Positions 7,958 to 16,525 of a stretch of DNA of 45,966 bases are shown piece after piece. The notes below the pieces were generated by a model. That model had not been told where the DNA came from, searched no databases, and was given only the letters and a program-made list of their open reading frames with translations. The stretch is from positions 1 to 45,966 of IMG/VR virus record IMGVR_UViG_3300046413_000426; one strand, written 5' to 3'. Within the stretch, counting starts at the first letter, position 1. Each line of letters opens with the position of its first letter. The position numbers and the translations under genes were made by a program. The stretch is from a virus.

Positions 7958-9067
7958 TTAAGGAACTAAAGGATCTGGAGTTGGAGTACCAGCAGTCTCA
8001 TCTGTAGCAGCACCTAAAGCAGCAACTAAAACAGTTTGGATTGCAGAAGATACACCACCTGCAGGAGCAGCGATGATCACTGTAGAATCTTCGATGATGT
8101 AATCACCCCACTTGTAAGCAGATGCACTTAACTCATTGAACTTGATGTAGTAAGTATCATAAGTTGTACCAGCAGATACCCAAGACTCAAAGTTCTCGTT
8201 GTATCCAGCCATACGATATAAGTGCTTCAAATAACCAGCTTGGTAGCTATAGAAGTTCTTCTCTAACTGAGCGATCTCTGCAGATGATCCAGTTGGGTAA
8301 GAAGAGTGTTGAGTGATTGTAGACTCAGCAACAATGTTACAAGAATCAGCTACGATAAAGTCAGCAGTAGTAGCTGGACCAGCGTAAGCAAATGTACGGA
8401 AGTACATACGATCATACTCGTAAGGGAATGCAGCAACGTCACATGGTTGTCCGTAAGCTGTTAAAGGCTTAGCAGTGATAACCAATACAGAAGATTGACC
8501 AGAACCAGAACGAGAGAATGTCCAGAACGTGTTGAAAGAGATGTTGTCAGGGTTGTTACCTGGAGCAGCTTGCTCGAACTTAGCGATGAAATCATCAACT
8601 AAAGCTTCGTGATCAACTTGAGCACATGGATCTCCACCACAATCTAAACAAGCACCTTTAACAGTTACTGAGCGAGTGAAACCATTGAAATACAATGTAT
8701 CAATGTAAGAAGAGTGAGCACGTAATGTAATAGTTACATCAGTACCAGGAGTAACATTCCAAGCTCCAACTTCAGTGATCTGAGTTGTAACAGAAGAGTT
8801 ACCAGTTACTTTGTACCACTCAGATACGTTAGATCCTGTAGAAGAGATCTTGTCAGAACGCTTCGATCCTTGTAAATAAGTGTTTGTACGACCTTGAGCA
8901 ACATAGAAGTATTTATTGTTCGTTTGGATGTTACCAGCATTAGCTACTGTGTAATCCGCTTTGAAAATACCTACTTGACCAGCAGCCAAATCTTGTGTAG
9001 AACCAGAGCTAGGTAATGTGTTACCTACTGGAACTACAAACAGGGTGGTTAATGAAAAATCAGCCAT
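7958..9067 (-). CDS. Abundant-looking virion protein (beta-rich, unknown subunit)
   Basis: Encodes 369 aa. Beta-rich and Thr/Ser/Ala-rich (MADFSLTTLFVVPVGNTLPS), with a Cys cluster near residue 142 (ACLDCGGDPC) and aromatic segments. Its DNA is less AT-rich and uses C-ending codons like the capsid gene, which suggests selection for high expression. A strong terminator follows directly. High expression plus position four genes after capsid suggests a major head-decoration or tail component. No diagnostic motif is seen, so the subunit is not named. Confidence 0.5.
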   Translation of the reverse strand: MADFSLTTLFVVPVGNTLPSSGSTQDLAAGQVGIFKADYTVANAGNIQTNNKYFYVAQGRTNTYLQGSKRSDKISSTGSNVSEWYKVTGNSSVTTQITEVGAWNVTPGTDVTITLRAHSSYIDTLYFNGFTRSVTVKGACLDCGGDPCAQVDHEALVDDFIAKFEQAAPGNNPDNISFNTFWTFSRSGSGQSSVLVITAKPLTAYGQPCDVAAFPYEYDRMYFRTFAYAGPATTADFIVADSCNIVAESTITQHSSYPTGSSAEIAQLEKNFYSYQAGYLKHLYRMAGYNENFESWVSAGTTYDTYYIKFNELSASAYKWGDYIIEDSTVIIAAPAGGVSSAIQTVLVAALGAATDETAGTPTPDPLVP

Positions 9068-9097
9068 TTGTATTTATTGTTTATTGTTAAAAAAAAT

Positions 9098-9823
9098 TTA
9101 CTCGTTCGTTTGAATTCTGTATGCTGCATTTTGAACCGCAGATTGGTTCTCTATGTACATGGCTAAATTCTGTACTGTTAAATCTAAAAGTTCGTCTTCT
9201 AGATATAATTCTAATTCACAGTCTACATTAGTTGATGGAGTACCATCAAACTTAATATATCCAACTTTATCTATATAAACTGGATATCTCATATAAGAAA
9301 CCCAAAGTTTACTTGGAGTAAATGTGCCATCTGTGTAGATGGACATCTCATTAGAAGATAAAGAGTTGAATGTTTCTTGATATTCAAAAGATGGTTTGTA
9401 ATGATCATTGTTCAAAAGCAATGATATATCACCATGTTTTGAAAGATCTTTATTAATCCAAATTTGTCTATCAATACACAAACCTTTACTTGCAATAACA
9501 TATGCATCTACATAGAACATATACTTAGGAGTAAGTAATGATAAATCTGCAGAGTATTGCTTAAGCGTGTCGTTTTTTAAAACTAGTGATAAATCTTTAT
9601 AATTTACCACTAGTTTCTGTAAGTCCTCATAACGCTTCTTGAAAGCGTCAAGTCCCAATCCTGAGACTGTACTTTGACCATCAACCTTTTGCTTAATTAA
9701 CTTGATCTGTGCCTCATTGAGAGCTAAGATCTTATCTTCTAATGGTATTTGCTGATGTTCATTAGTAGATAGTTTATTTAGTTTCTGATCAATCTTATAT
9801 AATAAACTATCTACGGGTATCAT
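9098..9823 (-). CDS. Neck/ring-type connector protein
   Basis: Encodes 241 aa, overlapping the previous gene by four bases (ATGA). Residues ~1-90 are helical (LLYKIDQKLNKLSTNEHQQI), the middle is beta (ALPTKYMFYVDAYVIAS-like segment at ~105-115), and the end (LELYLEDELLDLTVQNLAMY, then QSAVQNAAYRIQTNE) resembles the C-terminal helix of crAss-like ring/adaptor proteins. Position downstream of the capsid gene fits a portal-neck connector. Assignment is by pattern only. Confidence 0.5.
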   Translation of the reverse strand: MIPVDSLLYKIDQKLNKLSTNEHQQIPLEDKILALNEAQIKLIKQKVDGQSTVSGLGLDAFKKRYEDLQKLVVNYKDLSLVLKNDTLKQYSADLSLLTPKYMFYVDAYVIASKGLCIDRQIWINKDLSKHGDISLLLNNDHYKPSFEYQETFNSLSSNEMSIYTDGTFTPSKLWVSYMRYPVYIDKVGYIKFDGTPSTNVDCELELYLEDELLDLTVQNLAMYIENQSAVQNAAYRIQTNE

Positions 9824-10788
9824 ACTGAAGCTAATTTTTTACCTTTTAATTTTTGTTCTAATACAATAAGTTCATCTTGATTGTCGTCATTAGCTAAGAA
9901 CTTAACTAATTCTTCCTCATCAATTGCAACTTCTAGTTCACCCATGTAAATTCTTCCATTCGCTTTCATACGATAGATAGAGTGAGCTAATGCTTGTTTT
10001 ACCAAGTCTTTAATATGAAGCAAGTTTTCCTTCATATCTGCAAAACGGTTAAATACTTCTACTGGATTTAATCCTGCGTATTTACCATCTTTGAATTCAG
10101 TTTGTTTCAACATGTTATCAACAAGGTTGTAAACAACTTCTTCTTTAGTATCATCAACTACAGGTAAGCCTAGTAAACGTGCAACTTTCTTCTTGCGTTC
10201 AGGAGTCATTGCATCAAACTTGATAATAGCCTTGTTGATCAATTGTTTCTTCTTAAATACAACAGCATTCTCGATTTCATCATCTACAACATAAAACTGT
10301 GTATCTGCAGGAAATTCACCACGTTCCCAAGCTTGGTAGCTAGAAGCGATTGTTGGGTGAACTCGTAACCAAGAAAAAGCAATCTCTTGCATTGTACTAG
10401 TGAAATCAAAATAATTATCACCATCTAACAATTTAACTGGCTGCACATGCATCTGATCAGTTGTAGAAGTTGCTAAACCATAGTTCCAGAACTTAGAACG
10501 AGGACCTAAATCCACATCACCTAATTGTGATTCTAATCTAGCACGTAAGTTTGTTACACGTTCAATTTCTAATTCACGTTCTGTAGGATCTTGAATTCTG
10601 CGAATGTAAGCAGCATTAGGATCTAATCCTGTACGATACTGTCCATCCATTTCCTTGTAAGGATACTTGAACACTCCTGTACCAGGAATACGTGTCAAAC
10701 CTTTTTGTGCAAGACCGCCTTGCATAGTTTGCATTTGAGAGTTGTTATACTCTTTCTTAATAGTAGAGATTTTTCCTATCTTACCCAT
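9820..10788 (-). CDS. Conserved-looking head/neck-module protein, unknown
   Basis: Encodes 322 aa. It starts with a basic, disordered-looking segment (MGKIGKISTIKKEYNNSQMQ), followed by a helical body and an acidic end (DEEELVKFLANDDNQDELIV). Residues ~195-245 (RKKKVARLLGLPVVDDTKEE) suggest a small helical domain. First gene after the structured block that follows the capsid gene, overlapping the next gene by four bases. Location suggests a capsid-associated, ejected or neck protein; none of these is proven. Confidence 0.5.
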   Translation of the reverse strand: MGKIGKISTIKKEYNNSQMQTMQGGLAQKGLTRIPGTGVFKYPYKEMDGQYRTGLDPNAAYIRRIQDPTERELEIERVTNLRARLESQLGDVDLGPRSKFWNYGLATSTTDQMHVQPVKLLDGDNYFDFTSTMQEIAFSWLRVHPTIASSYQAWERGEFPADTQFYVVDDEIENAVVFKKKQLINKAIIKFDAMTPERKKKVARLLGLPVVDDTKEEVVYNLVDNMLKQTEFKDGKYAGLNPVEVFNRFADMKENLLHIKDLVKQALAHSIYRMKANGRIYMGELEVAIDEEELVKFLANDDNQDELIVLEQKLKGKKLASV

Positions 10789-10817
10789 ATGTAGTTTTAA
10801 TTTAAGTTTGGTTTTGG

Positions 10818-10945
10818 CAGAGTGCTATCCATCGAAGGAATAGCGACCAGGGACACCCCAATCCAAGCACTCTGTATTCAAGAAGAAACCCTCCCCGTAG
10901 GAGGGAGGAGTGGGGAGGGATCTTCTTGTGCTTTCGATTGAAAGC
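10818..10945 (-). promoter_or_regulatory. Structured GC-rich block after the capsid gene (attenuator/processing region)
   Basis: The 177 bases between the capsid stop and the next start hold three stable elements on the transcribed strand: GCTTTC/GAAAGC (10930-10945); CCCTCCCC/GGGGAGGG extended by AAGAAGA/TCTTCTT (10880-10927) and ending in a T-rich arm; and GCACTCTG/CAGAGTGC (10818-10874) enclosing a competing GCTATCC/GGAATAGC pairing. The block is GC-rich in an AT-rich genome. It probably protects or partly terminates the capsid mRNA. Confidence 0.55.
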
Positions 10946-10965
10946 TAGGGCTGTTGCCCCGTATA

Positions 10966-12519
10966 TTAGAATTGAGGGATTTCTTCGATCAAGACTGTGC
11001 GAGACAAGTCTTCGATAAATACGTCACAACGATCCTTCATCCAGATTTCGTATCCTGGGAATTTGTTCGCAGAACTCATACCTTGAGACTTAGCAAAACC
11101 TAAGTGGTGACGAGTACCATCGATATAACCCCAAGTCATTGAAGGAGCACCCTTCATACGTACTTCACGGATGTTGTTAACCATTGAACCATCAGACATT
11201 GGAGATACGTCAAACACCATAAATACTGGAGTAGACTTCTTGTTTTGTCCGAATTCTAAGTTAGATTGTGGAAGGTCTAATTCTTTTAAGTGAATTAACT
11301 CAACACGACCAGTCTCACGAGTTACCATTGCATCGAATGCAAAGTTGTAAGTGATGTGTTGTCCTTCTCCTTGCATGTAGCGATTACCTGAATCAGCCAT
11401 GAACGTTAAACCTGAGTTTAATGCATCGTTCTTCAAAGCTTGTTGGAATACATCGAAACCAGCTTCGTTAGTGTACATTTTAACACGACGATCCTTAACA
11501 TCCACACGACGATAGAATAAATCACCAAATACTGAACGAATCAAGTTAGCAGTGAATTCTCCACGGTTGTATTGTACTAAGTTACCGTTGTTACGCATAC
11601 GGTGGTAAACACCAGCAGATGTACGCTTTAACTCTTGCTTAGAACCGTTAGTCTTAACAGTACCTGGCTTAGACCAGATCATACGCTTAACTTTCAATTC
11701 TAACATAGATTTACGCATCCAGAATTCGATAAACGGTTCCCACTTAACATCATTACGAGTTAATGGTAATTGGTTACGACGTTGTGGAGCATATACTAAG
11801 ATATCTAATGCTTTACCTGAAGCATCAACCATCATTTTATCATCAGCCCATTCAGTGATCTTGTGCTCATAACCATATGCAGAACCTAATGATTCAAACA
11901 TTGTGATTTGCTCACCTAAACGAGGAAGACCTAATAAGTCTTGATCAAACTCACCAATAGCAGCATCAACTAATTCCAATTCAATACCATTCTGTAAGAA
12001 TGTATTAGATACGAAATCAACAGTTGGGTTGTCACTGATTAAGTTGAATGTGTACAAATATCCTGCATTGTAAGGAACTGGATCTTTGATCACATAGAAA
12101 CGAGGACCATATTGACGAGAACCTACAGATACGATTGCGTTCTTAGAGAATTCATTAGTATCTAATACTAAAGAGAACTCTTGACCATCGATACCTGGCT
12201 TGTCCAACTGTAAAGTTGTAGCAGGGATGTCAATAATTTTAGGGAATTTGTAAGGTACAGCTACCTGCCACTTCCAAGCATCACTATTGTTGTCAATGTA
12301 ATAAGGCGTTGACTTGTTGATCATGTCCAAGAAGTCATTGCTATACAATGAGCTCTGAGTGTACAGAGAGATAATTTTCTTATCGTAGTCTGCTGGCTCA
12401 GTTGAGTGGAAGCTTTCCAAGTGGTTTGAATCTGTCAACTTACCTACTGCACGCTTGTCCATAGACGCAACGCGAGCATAAGTAAAGCCAGTTAAACCTG
12501 GAATTGTTTGAATTGCCAT
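10966..12519 (-). CDS. Major capsid protein
   Basis: Encodes 517 aa, close to the size of crAss-like capsid proteins. The N-terminus (MAIQTIPGLTGFTYARVASM) is followed by a segment with STPYYIDNNSDAWKWQV that resembles the conserved early part of HK97-fold crAss-like capsids. Codons are C-rich (AAC, TTC, GGT/CGT), unlike many neighbours, which fits very high expression. It lies downstream of an acidic scaffold-like gene and just before a structured mRNA block. The call rests on size, codon use and gene order (terminase, portal, scaffold, capsid); no protease-site evidence is visible. Confidence 0.75.
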   Translation of the reverse strand: MAIQTIPGLTGFTYARVASMDKRAVGKLTDSNHLESFHSTEPADYDKKIISLYTQSSLYSNDFLDMINKSTPYYIDNNSDAWKWQVAVPYKFPKIIDIPATTLQLDKPGIDGQEFSLVLDTNEFSKNAIVSVGSRQYGPRFYVIKDPVPYNAGYLYTFNLISDNPTVDFVSNTFLQNGIELELVDAAIGEFDQDLLGLPRLGEQITMFESLGSAYGYEHKITEWADDKMMVDASGKALDILVYAPQRRNQLPLTRNDVKWEPFIEFWMRKSMLELKVKRMIWSKPGTVKTNGSKQELKRTSAGVYHRMRNNGNLVQYNRGEFTANLIRSVFGDLFYRRVDVKDRRVKMYTNEAGFDVFQQALKNDALNSGLTFMADSGNRYMQGEGQHITYNFAFDAMVTRETGRVELIHLKELDLPQSNLEFGQNKKSTPVFMVFDVSPMSDGSMVNNIREVRMKGAPSMTWGYIDGTRHHLGFAKSQGMSSANKFPGYEIWMKDRCDVFIEDLSRTVLIEEIPQF

Positions 12520-12554
12520 TTGTTTGTTTTGTTTAAATTAAAAAATATTACGTG

Positions 12555-13802
12555 TTATGAAAACCAAGATGTTGGTGTTGATGACTTGGATTTCCCTGTA
12601 CCTTTGGAGGCTTGACGTGCAACCTCTCCAAACAGCTCATTTGACTTCTTAGAGATACCTGATTTTTGAATCGTTGATAGAGTAGGATCTTTTTCTAAAA
12701 CTTTTAGTAAAAGAGCAACCTTCACTTTTTGTTCATGATTCTCAGGACGCTTAAGATCAAGAATGGTACGATCAAAATCTGTTAATGTTTCTCCAGATCC
12801 AGTCTTCCATTTCTCAGCCAAAAGGAAATCTTGTAGTTCACCAGCTAATTTTGGGTTAAGAGGAATGCCATCAAACTCTTTAGCTTTTAGCTTCTCTTGT
12901 AGAACTGCTGTAACGTTTTGCTGATACTGTTGTTTGTATTGAGCTTGACGTTGTAATTCTACAGTTCTTTGTTCTTCTAATTTCTGTAGCTTTGCAGCTT
13001 CTTTCTTTATTAGAACTTTATGATGTTTAGCAGCTACGCTTTCTAAATCACCATAGTTTTGAAGTCTTTCAACTTCTGTTGTTATATCTTCAGGATCAAA
13101 ACCTTGATCTGCTAAAGCTTGTTTAATTACTGCTATCTGATTTGATTCTTGAGATAAGTCCATCTCAGTGAAAGATTCAATAGCATTGTATGTACCGAAA
13201 TATTCTTTAGGATCTACACCCTTAACAAAGATAGCATCGAATGCTTGTTGGTAATCTTCTCCAAACTGTCCAATGAAGTTTTGTACCACTTCAATTGCAC
13301 CTTTCTTTTTCTCTGTCTCGAAACGTTCTAAGAAATCTTCTGCAGAATTAATAGGAGCATCTTCTTCTCCATCTTCTTTTGTGAAAACACCAAGTTTAAA
13401 AAGATCTCGTGATAAAGCAGTGAATTGGTTACTTGCTGCATCTTCTTCATCTTCTTCCTCATCAGCTGCTGGAGTATCTTCTACTTTCTTAGCTTTTGTA
13501 GCAGGAACATCTTCTTCTTCATCCTCATTCTCATCACCTCCTAATAGGAAGTCTTGAATTGACTTAGAAGCATCTTCATCTGTTTTATCATCACCCTCTT
13601 CATCAGCTTTTGCTGTAGGTGCTTGTTTTTTAGTAGAAGCTGGTGCAGGCTCTGCATCAATCTTCTGTACATCATCGGGATCAGCAGAGGCTGTATCAGG
13701 ACCCATTAAGTCATTTAATAACTCTGCGTTTCCTAAACCCATTTCCATGGTGTTCTCAATGCTAAAATTCCCAAATCCTGGGTTTTCTAAATTCTCGGCC
13801 AT
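12555..13802 (-). CDS. Acidic scaffold-like head assembly protein
   Basis: Encodes 415 aa. The first ~130 residues are very acidic and low-complexity (DEEGDDKTDEDASKSIQDFL, EDEEEDVPATKAKK, DEEEDEEDAASNQF). A helical, coiled-coil-rich C-terminal half follows (KKEAAKLQKLEEQRTVELQR). Position between portal and capsid genes, high charge and helicity are classic for a scaffolding protein that shapes the procapsid and is later removed; a packaged cargo protein is the alternative. No protease motif is seen. Its own promoter lies about 33 bases upstream. Confidence 0.6.
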   Translation of the reverse strand: MAENLENPGFGNFSIENTMEMGLGNAELLNDLMGPDTASADPDDVQKIDAEPAPASTKKQAPTAKADEEGDDKTDEDASKSIQDFLLGGDENEDEEEDVPATKAKKVEDTPAADEEEDEEDAASNQFTALSRDLFKLGVFTKEDGEEDAPINSAEDFLERFETEKKKGAIEVVQNFIGQFGEDYQQAFDAIFVKGVDPKEYFGTYNAIESFTEMDLSQESNQIAVIKQALADQGFDPEDITTEVERLQNYGDLESVAAKHHKVLIKKEAAKLQKLEEQRTVELQRQAQYKQQYQQNVTAVLQEKLKAKEFDGIPLNPKLAGELQDFLLAEKWKTGSGETLTDFDRTILDLKRPENHEQKVKVALLLKVLEKDPTLSTIQKSGISKKSNELFGEVARQASKGTGKSKSSTPTSWFS

Positions 13803-13834
13803 ACGTAGTTCAATTTTTATTTGGTTTTTCGATA

Positions 13835-13865
13835 TAAAAGTATATTACATTAATTTAATAACAAA
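13835..13865 (-). promoter_or_regulatory. Bacteroidota-type promoter for scaffold-capsid unit
   Basis: Minus strand TTTG (complement of 13862-13865), a 19-base spacer and TACTTTTA (complement of 13835-13842) fit TTTG-N19-TAnnTTTG apart from the final base. It lies in a 140-base gap and would drive the scaffold and capsid genes separately from the terminase-portal genes. Confidence 0.55.
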
Positions 13866-13922
13866 GGGTAATCCTGCTATAGAGTTGAATATTCCGCATA
13901 ATATAGCATTAATGAAATTTAC

Positions 13923-13941
13923 TCTAACCTAATTGGTTAGA
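13923..13941 (-). terminator. Short hairpin directly after the portal stop codon
   Basis: TCTAACC/GGTTAGA (7 bp, 5-base loop) starts two bases after the portal stop on the minus strand. The following sequence is only mildly T-rich (GTAAATTTC), so termination is likely partial or the stem protects the mRNA end. Confidence 0.4.
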
Positions 13942-13942
13942 A

Positions 13943-16525
13943 TTACTTAGCTTTCTTTGCTCTACCCTTTGCATTTTCTTTAGCAATTGCTAAGTCATTA
14001 GCTTGATTTTCTCTAGCTACTTGTAATTTCTCACGCTCTATTTGCATTTTTTCAGATGCTTGTTTAGACTTAGCTTGGATATCTTGCATCTTAGCTTGGT
14101 AATCAGATTGTGCTTTAGATTGATCATTTGCTAATTTACTCATCTCTAACACATCTGGAGTACCTGAAGCATCTTCATCAGATAAAGGACCTGACTTAGA
14201 CTCTGCTGCAATCATTGCAATTTCAATCTTATTCAAGCGATCAAGTTCATTTTGGTAATCGTCATGAGCAATCTTCTCTTGTTGCAACTGTTGAGCTTGT
14301 TGCATCTGTGCTTGAGCAATTTGTTGCTGTTGTTCAATTTGCTGCTGTTGTTGTTGCATCTTTTGATCTTCAAGTTGTTCTTGACGATCCTTAAGAGTTT
14401 TAAACACTTTCTTCATATCACGTACAGAGTTTGTAGAATACAACTCAATAATGTCGTGTAATGAACCACCATTCTGTAGAACAGCTTGAGACAATCCTCT
14501 AATCTCATTGAACATCTGCTTATCTTCTGGACGATTAGTCAAGAACACTTTAAGATCACGGAACTTAAGATCTGTTCCATTCACTTGTACGAATGCTGAT
14601 TCTCCTTCAGATGTAATGTATGAAATAGTAGATTGAGGCTTTTGGCTCTCTACATATAATGAAGCATCGATGATAGCTTGGTATAACTGACCTAGTACAT
14701 ACTCGTGTGCCACGAATAATGGCTCTGTCTGCGAGTAAGATTGTGTAATGGCAGTATTAGTACCTGTAGCAGTTTCAGAGGCTGAGACAGAGCCTAAACG
14801 TTGTTTAGACATACCAATTAGTTCCCAACACTCGTTCTTCAACTGCATAGCTAAGTTGTAACGAGATTGAATCTCCTGTGTACGTGTTAAATCAATATCA
14901 CGGAATTGGTTGAATGATGATGGAGACTTTAAGTTCTCTGGACTGTCATCAATAAACATTACACCACGGTTACGTGCTTCCATTTCCCAAATGTCAAGAG
15001 CATCTTGTGCATCTCCATCTTTAGGAATAGGAATGTGACGAATAGATGTTAAATACACCTTACCAACTTCTTTCTCTAACAATTTGTATAATTGGTTCAT
15101 ACAAACGTTATAAAGAACTTGGAATGGTTTCATCAAGTCTACAAGAGACTTAGCCTCTGTATTCTTAACCTCATGTACTATACCAATGATTGGGCAATAA
15201 TCTAATAACTTGAATGGCTTGATGTGGTAAACATCTGGACCAATCTTAATACCTTGGTACCATTGGTTAATCCATCCCCACTCTAATGATTGTTCTGTAG
15301 GGATTGTACCTTTCTTATAGTTTTCATCTACAAGCATAGATTGTTCGTTACCTAACTCATCTAAATAGATCAACTTACCAATCTTCTTCTTAGAGATCCA
15401 ATAACAACGTACCACTACATATTTGTAACCAAATGAAGAAACGTTGTTTGTTAAGCCTAAGAAGTCTTTCAAACCATCGTTGTTCTCTTTCATTTCTGAT
15501 TCAATGATCATACGTGTCTGTAACACAGCTGGATCATATGTATCGTATTGTACAGAGTCTGTACCTGGAATAGCATCTGGATTACCTAAGTTAGATTCAC
15601 GAACGTTAATAAGACCGTAGTCTTGTAATGAGCTACGAAGGTGATCAATCTCTTCTTTAGTAATGTCTGGAATAGACTCAATAATCTCAGACAATTCCAT
15701 AACTTGCACAGTACCAGCAGCATACGCACCTTGAGCACGTCCTGATGGATCTGAAATGTATTTACGATCTGGTGTTGTTAAGAACCAAGTGTTCTTTGGG
15801 TTAGCCACTTCGATGTTATATCCAAGCTTAGAGTTATCCTCATAGATGTGATAGAACTCACGAGCAGAGATTAACATATCACGGAACGCATCTTCTGATT
15901 TCTCTTTAAGAACAAAGTCTGCTTTCTGACATGTAAGAACATGGTTAGCCCATTTCTCTGCTGCAGATGTATAAGAATCAAGTTCATCTTGTACTTGATC
16001 CATTGTCATTTTTTGTAACTGCTCGTCCTCAATCTCTTCTCCAGCAATAGCAGCTTTTTCTAAGATTTTTTGCTTAGCTTCATTTAAAATATACTCTTGT
16101 AGTATACCTGTTTTAAACTCTAATTCCTCTGCCTTAGAGTCCTCATCAAATGCCTTAACGCGGAAAGCATCAGGACGCTTAGAGATCTCGCCTACAAGCT
16201 CATTTATAGGGGTTGTAATGATAGAGTAATGTTTAACATATGCTGGCAAAGATAGATCACTTGTCAACATATCTGTAAAACTTCTTACTTCAGGCTCTTG
16301 GTAGAAATCTTCTGGACGCAAGATACCTTTCACTAAGTCATAGTTCTTAACAAATGTATCACGATTCTTGATATACTCCGAATAAGCTTTATTCGCAAAG
16401 TAATCCATCGTGTTCTTGATCCAACTCTCATCTTGTTTCTCCTTCTCAGTTTTGAATTGATCAGGGAAGATGTTCAGATACGCATATCTAATTGTTGCAT
16501 CTTTCGTATATCTAATAATTGCCAT
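13943..16525 (-). CDS. Portal protein
   Basis: Encodes 860 aa, in the range of large podovirus/crAss-like portals. It starts in TAATG overlap with the terminase stop. Visible features: an N-terminal segment with DSWIKNTMDYFANKAY-like helices (~35-50), a long central region with many conserved-looking aromatics (WLTTPDRKYISDPSGRAQG-like at ~235), a likely crown/wing, and a C-terminal Gln-rich coiled coil (~740-790, runs of QQQQQ) ending in a basic tail (KGRAKKAK). The portal is the ring at the capsid vertex through which DNA is pumped and ejected. Identity comes from size and position directly after TerL. Confidence 0.8.
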   Translation of the reverse strand: MAIIRYTKDATIRYAYLNIFPDQFKTEKEKQDESWIKNTMDYFANKAYSEYIKNRDTFVKNYDLVKGILRPEDFYQEPEVRSFTDMLTSDLSLPAYVKHYSIITTPINELVGEISKRPDAFRVKAFDEDSKAEELEFKTGILQEYILNEAKQKILEKAAIAGEEIEDEQLQKMTMDQVQDELDSYTSAAEKWANHVLTCQKADFVLKEKSEDAFRDMLISAREFYHIYEDNSKLGYNIEVANPKNTWFLTTPDRKYISDPSGRAQGAYAAGTVQVMELSEIIESIPDITKEEIDHLRSSLQDYGLINVRESNLGNPDAIPGTDSVQYDTYDPAVLQTRMIIESEMKENNDGLKDFLGLTNNVSSFGYKYVVVRCYWISKKKIGKLIYLDELGNEQSMLVDENYKKGTIPTEQSLEWGWINQWYQGIKIGPDVYHIKPFKLLDYCPIIGIVHEVKNTEAKSLVDLMKPFQVLYNVCMNQLYKLLEKEVGKVYLTSIRHIPIPKDGDAQDALDIWEMEARNRGVMFIDDSPENLKSPSSFNQFRDIDLTRTQEIQSRYNLAMQLKNECWELIGMSKQRLGSVSASETATGTNTAITQSYSQTEPLFVAHEYVLGQLYQAIIDASLYVESQKPQSTISYITSEGESAFVQVNGTDLKFRDLKVFLTNRPEDKQMFNEIRGLSQAVLQNGGSLHDIIELYSTNSVRDMKKVFKTLKDRQEQLEDQKMQQQQQQIEQQQQIAQAQMQQAQQLQQEKIAHDDYQNELDRLNKIEIAMIAAESKSGPLSDEDASGTPDVLEMSKLANDQSKAQSDYQAKMQDIQAKSKQASEKMQIEREKLQVARENQANDLAIAKENAKGRAKKAK

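Noticed and set aside
13273-13557. Ser-rich plus-strand frame
   Set aside because: Antisense of the acidic Glu/Asp segment of the scaffold-like gene.
14252-14461. Gln-rich repeat in portal as a mobile or expanded repeat
   Set aside because: CAA/CAG-rich coiled-coil tails are common at portal C-termini; no perfect repeat unit.
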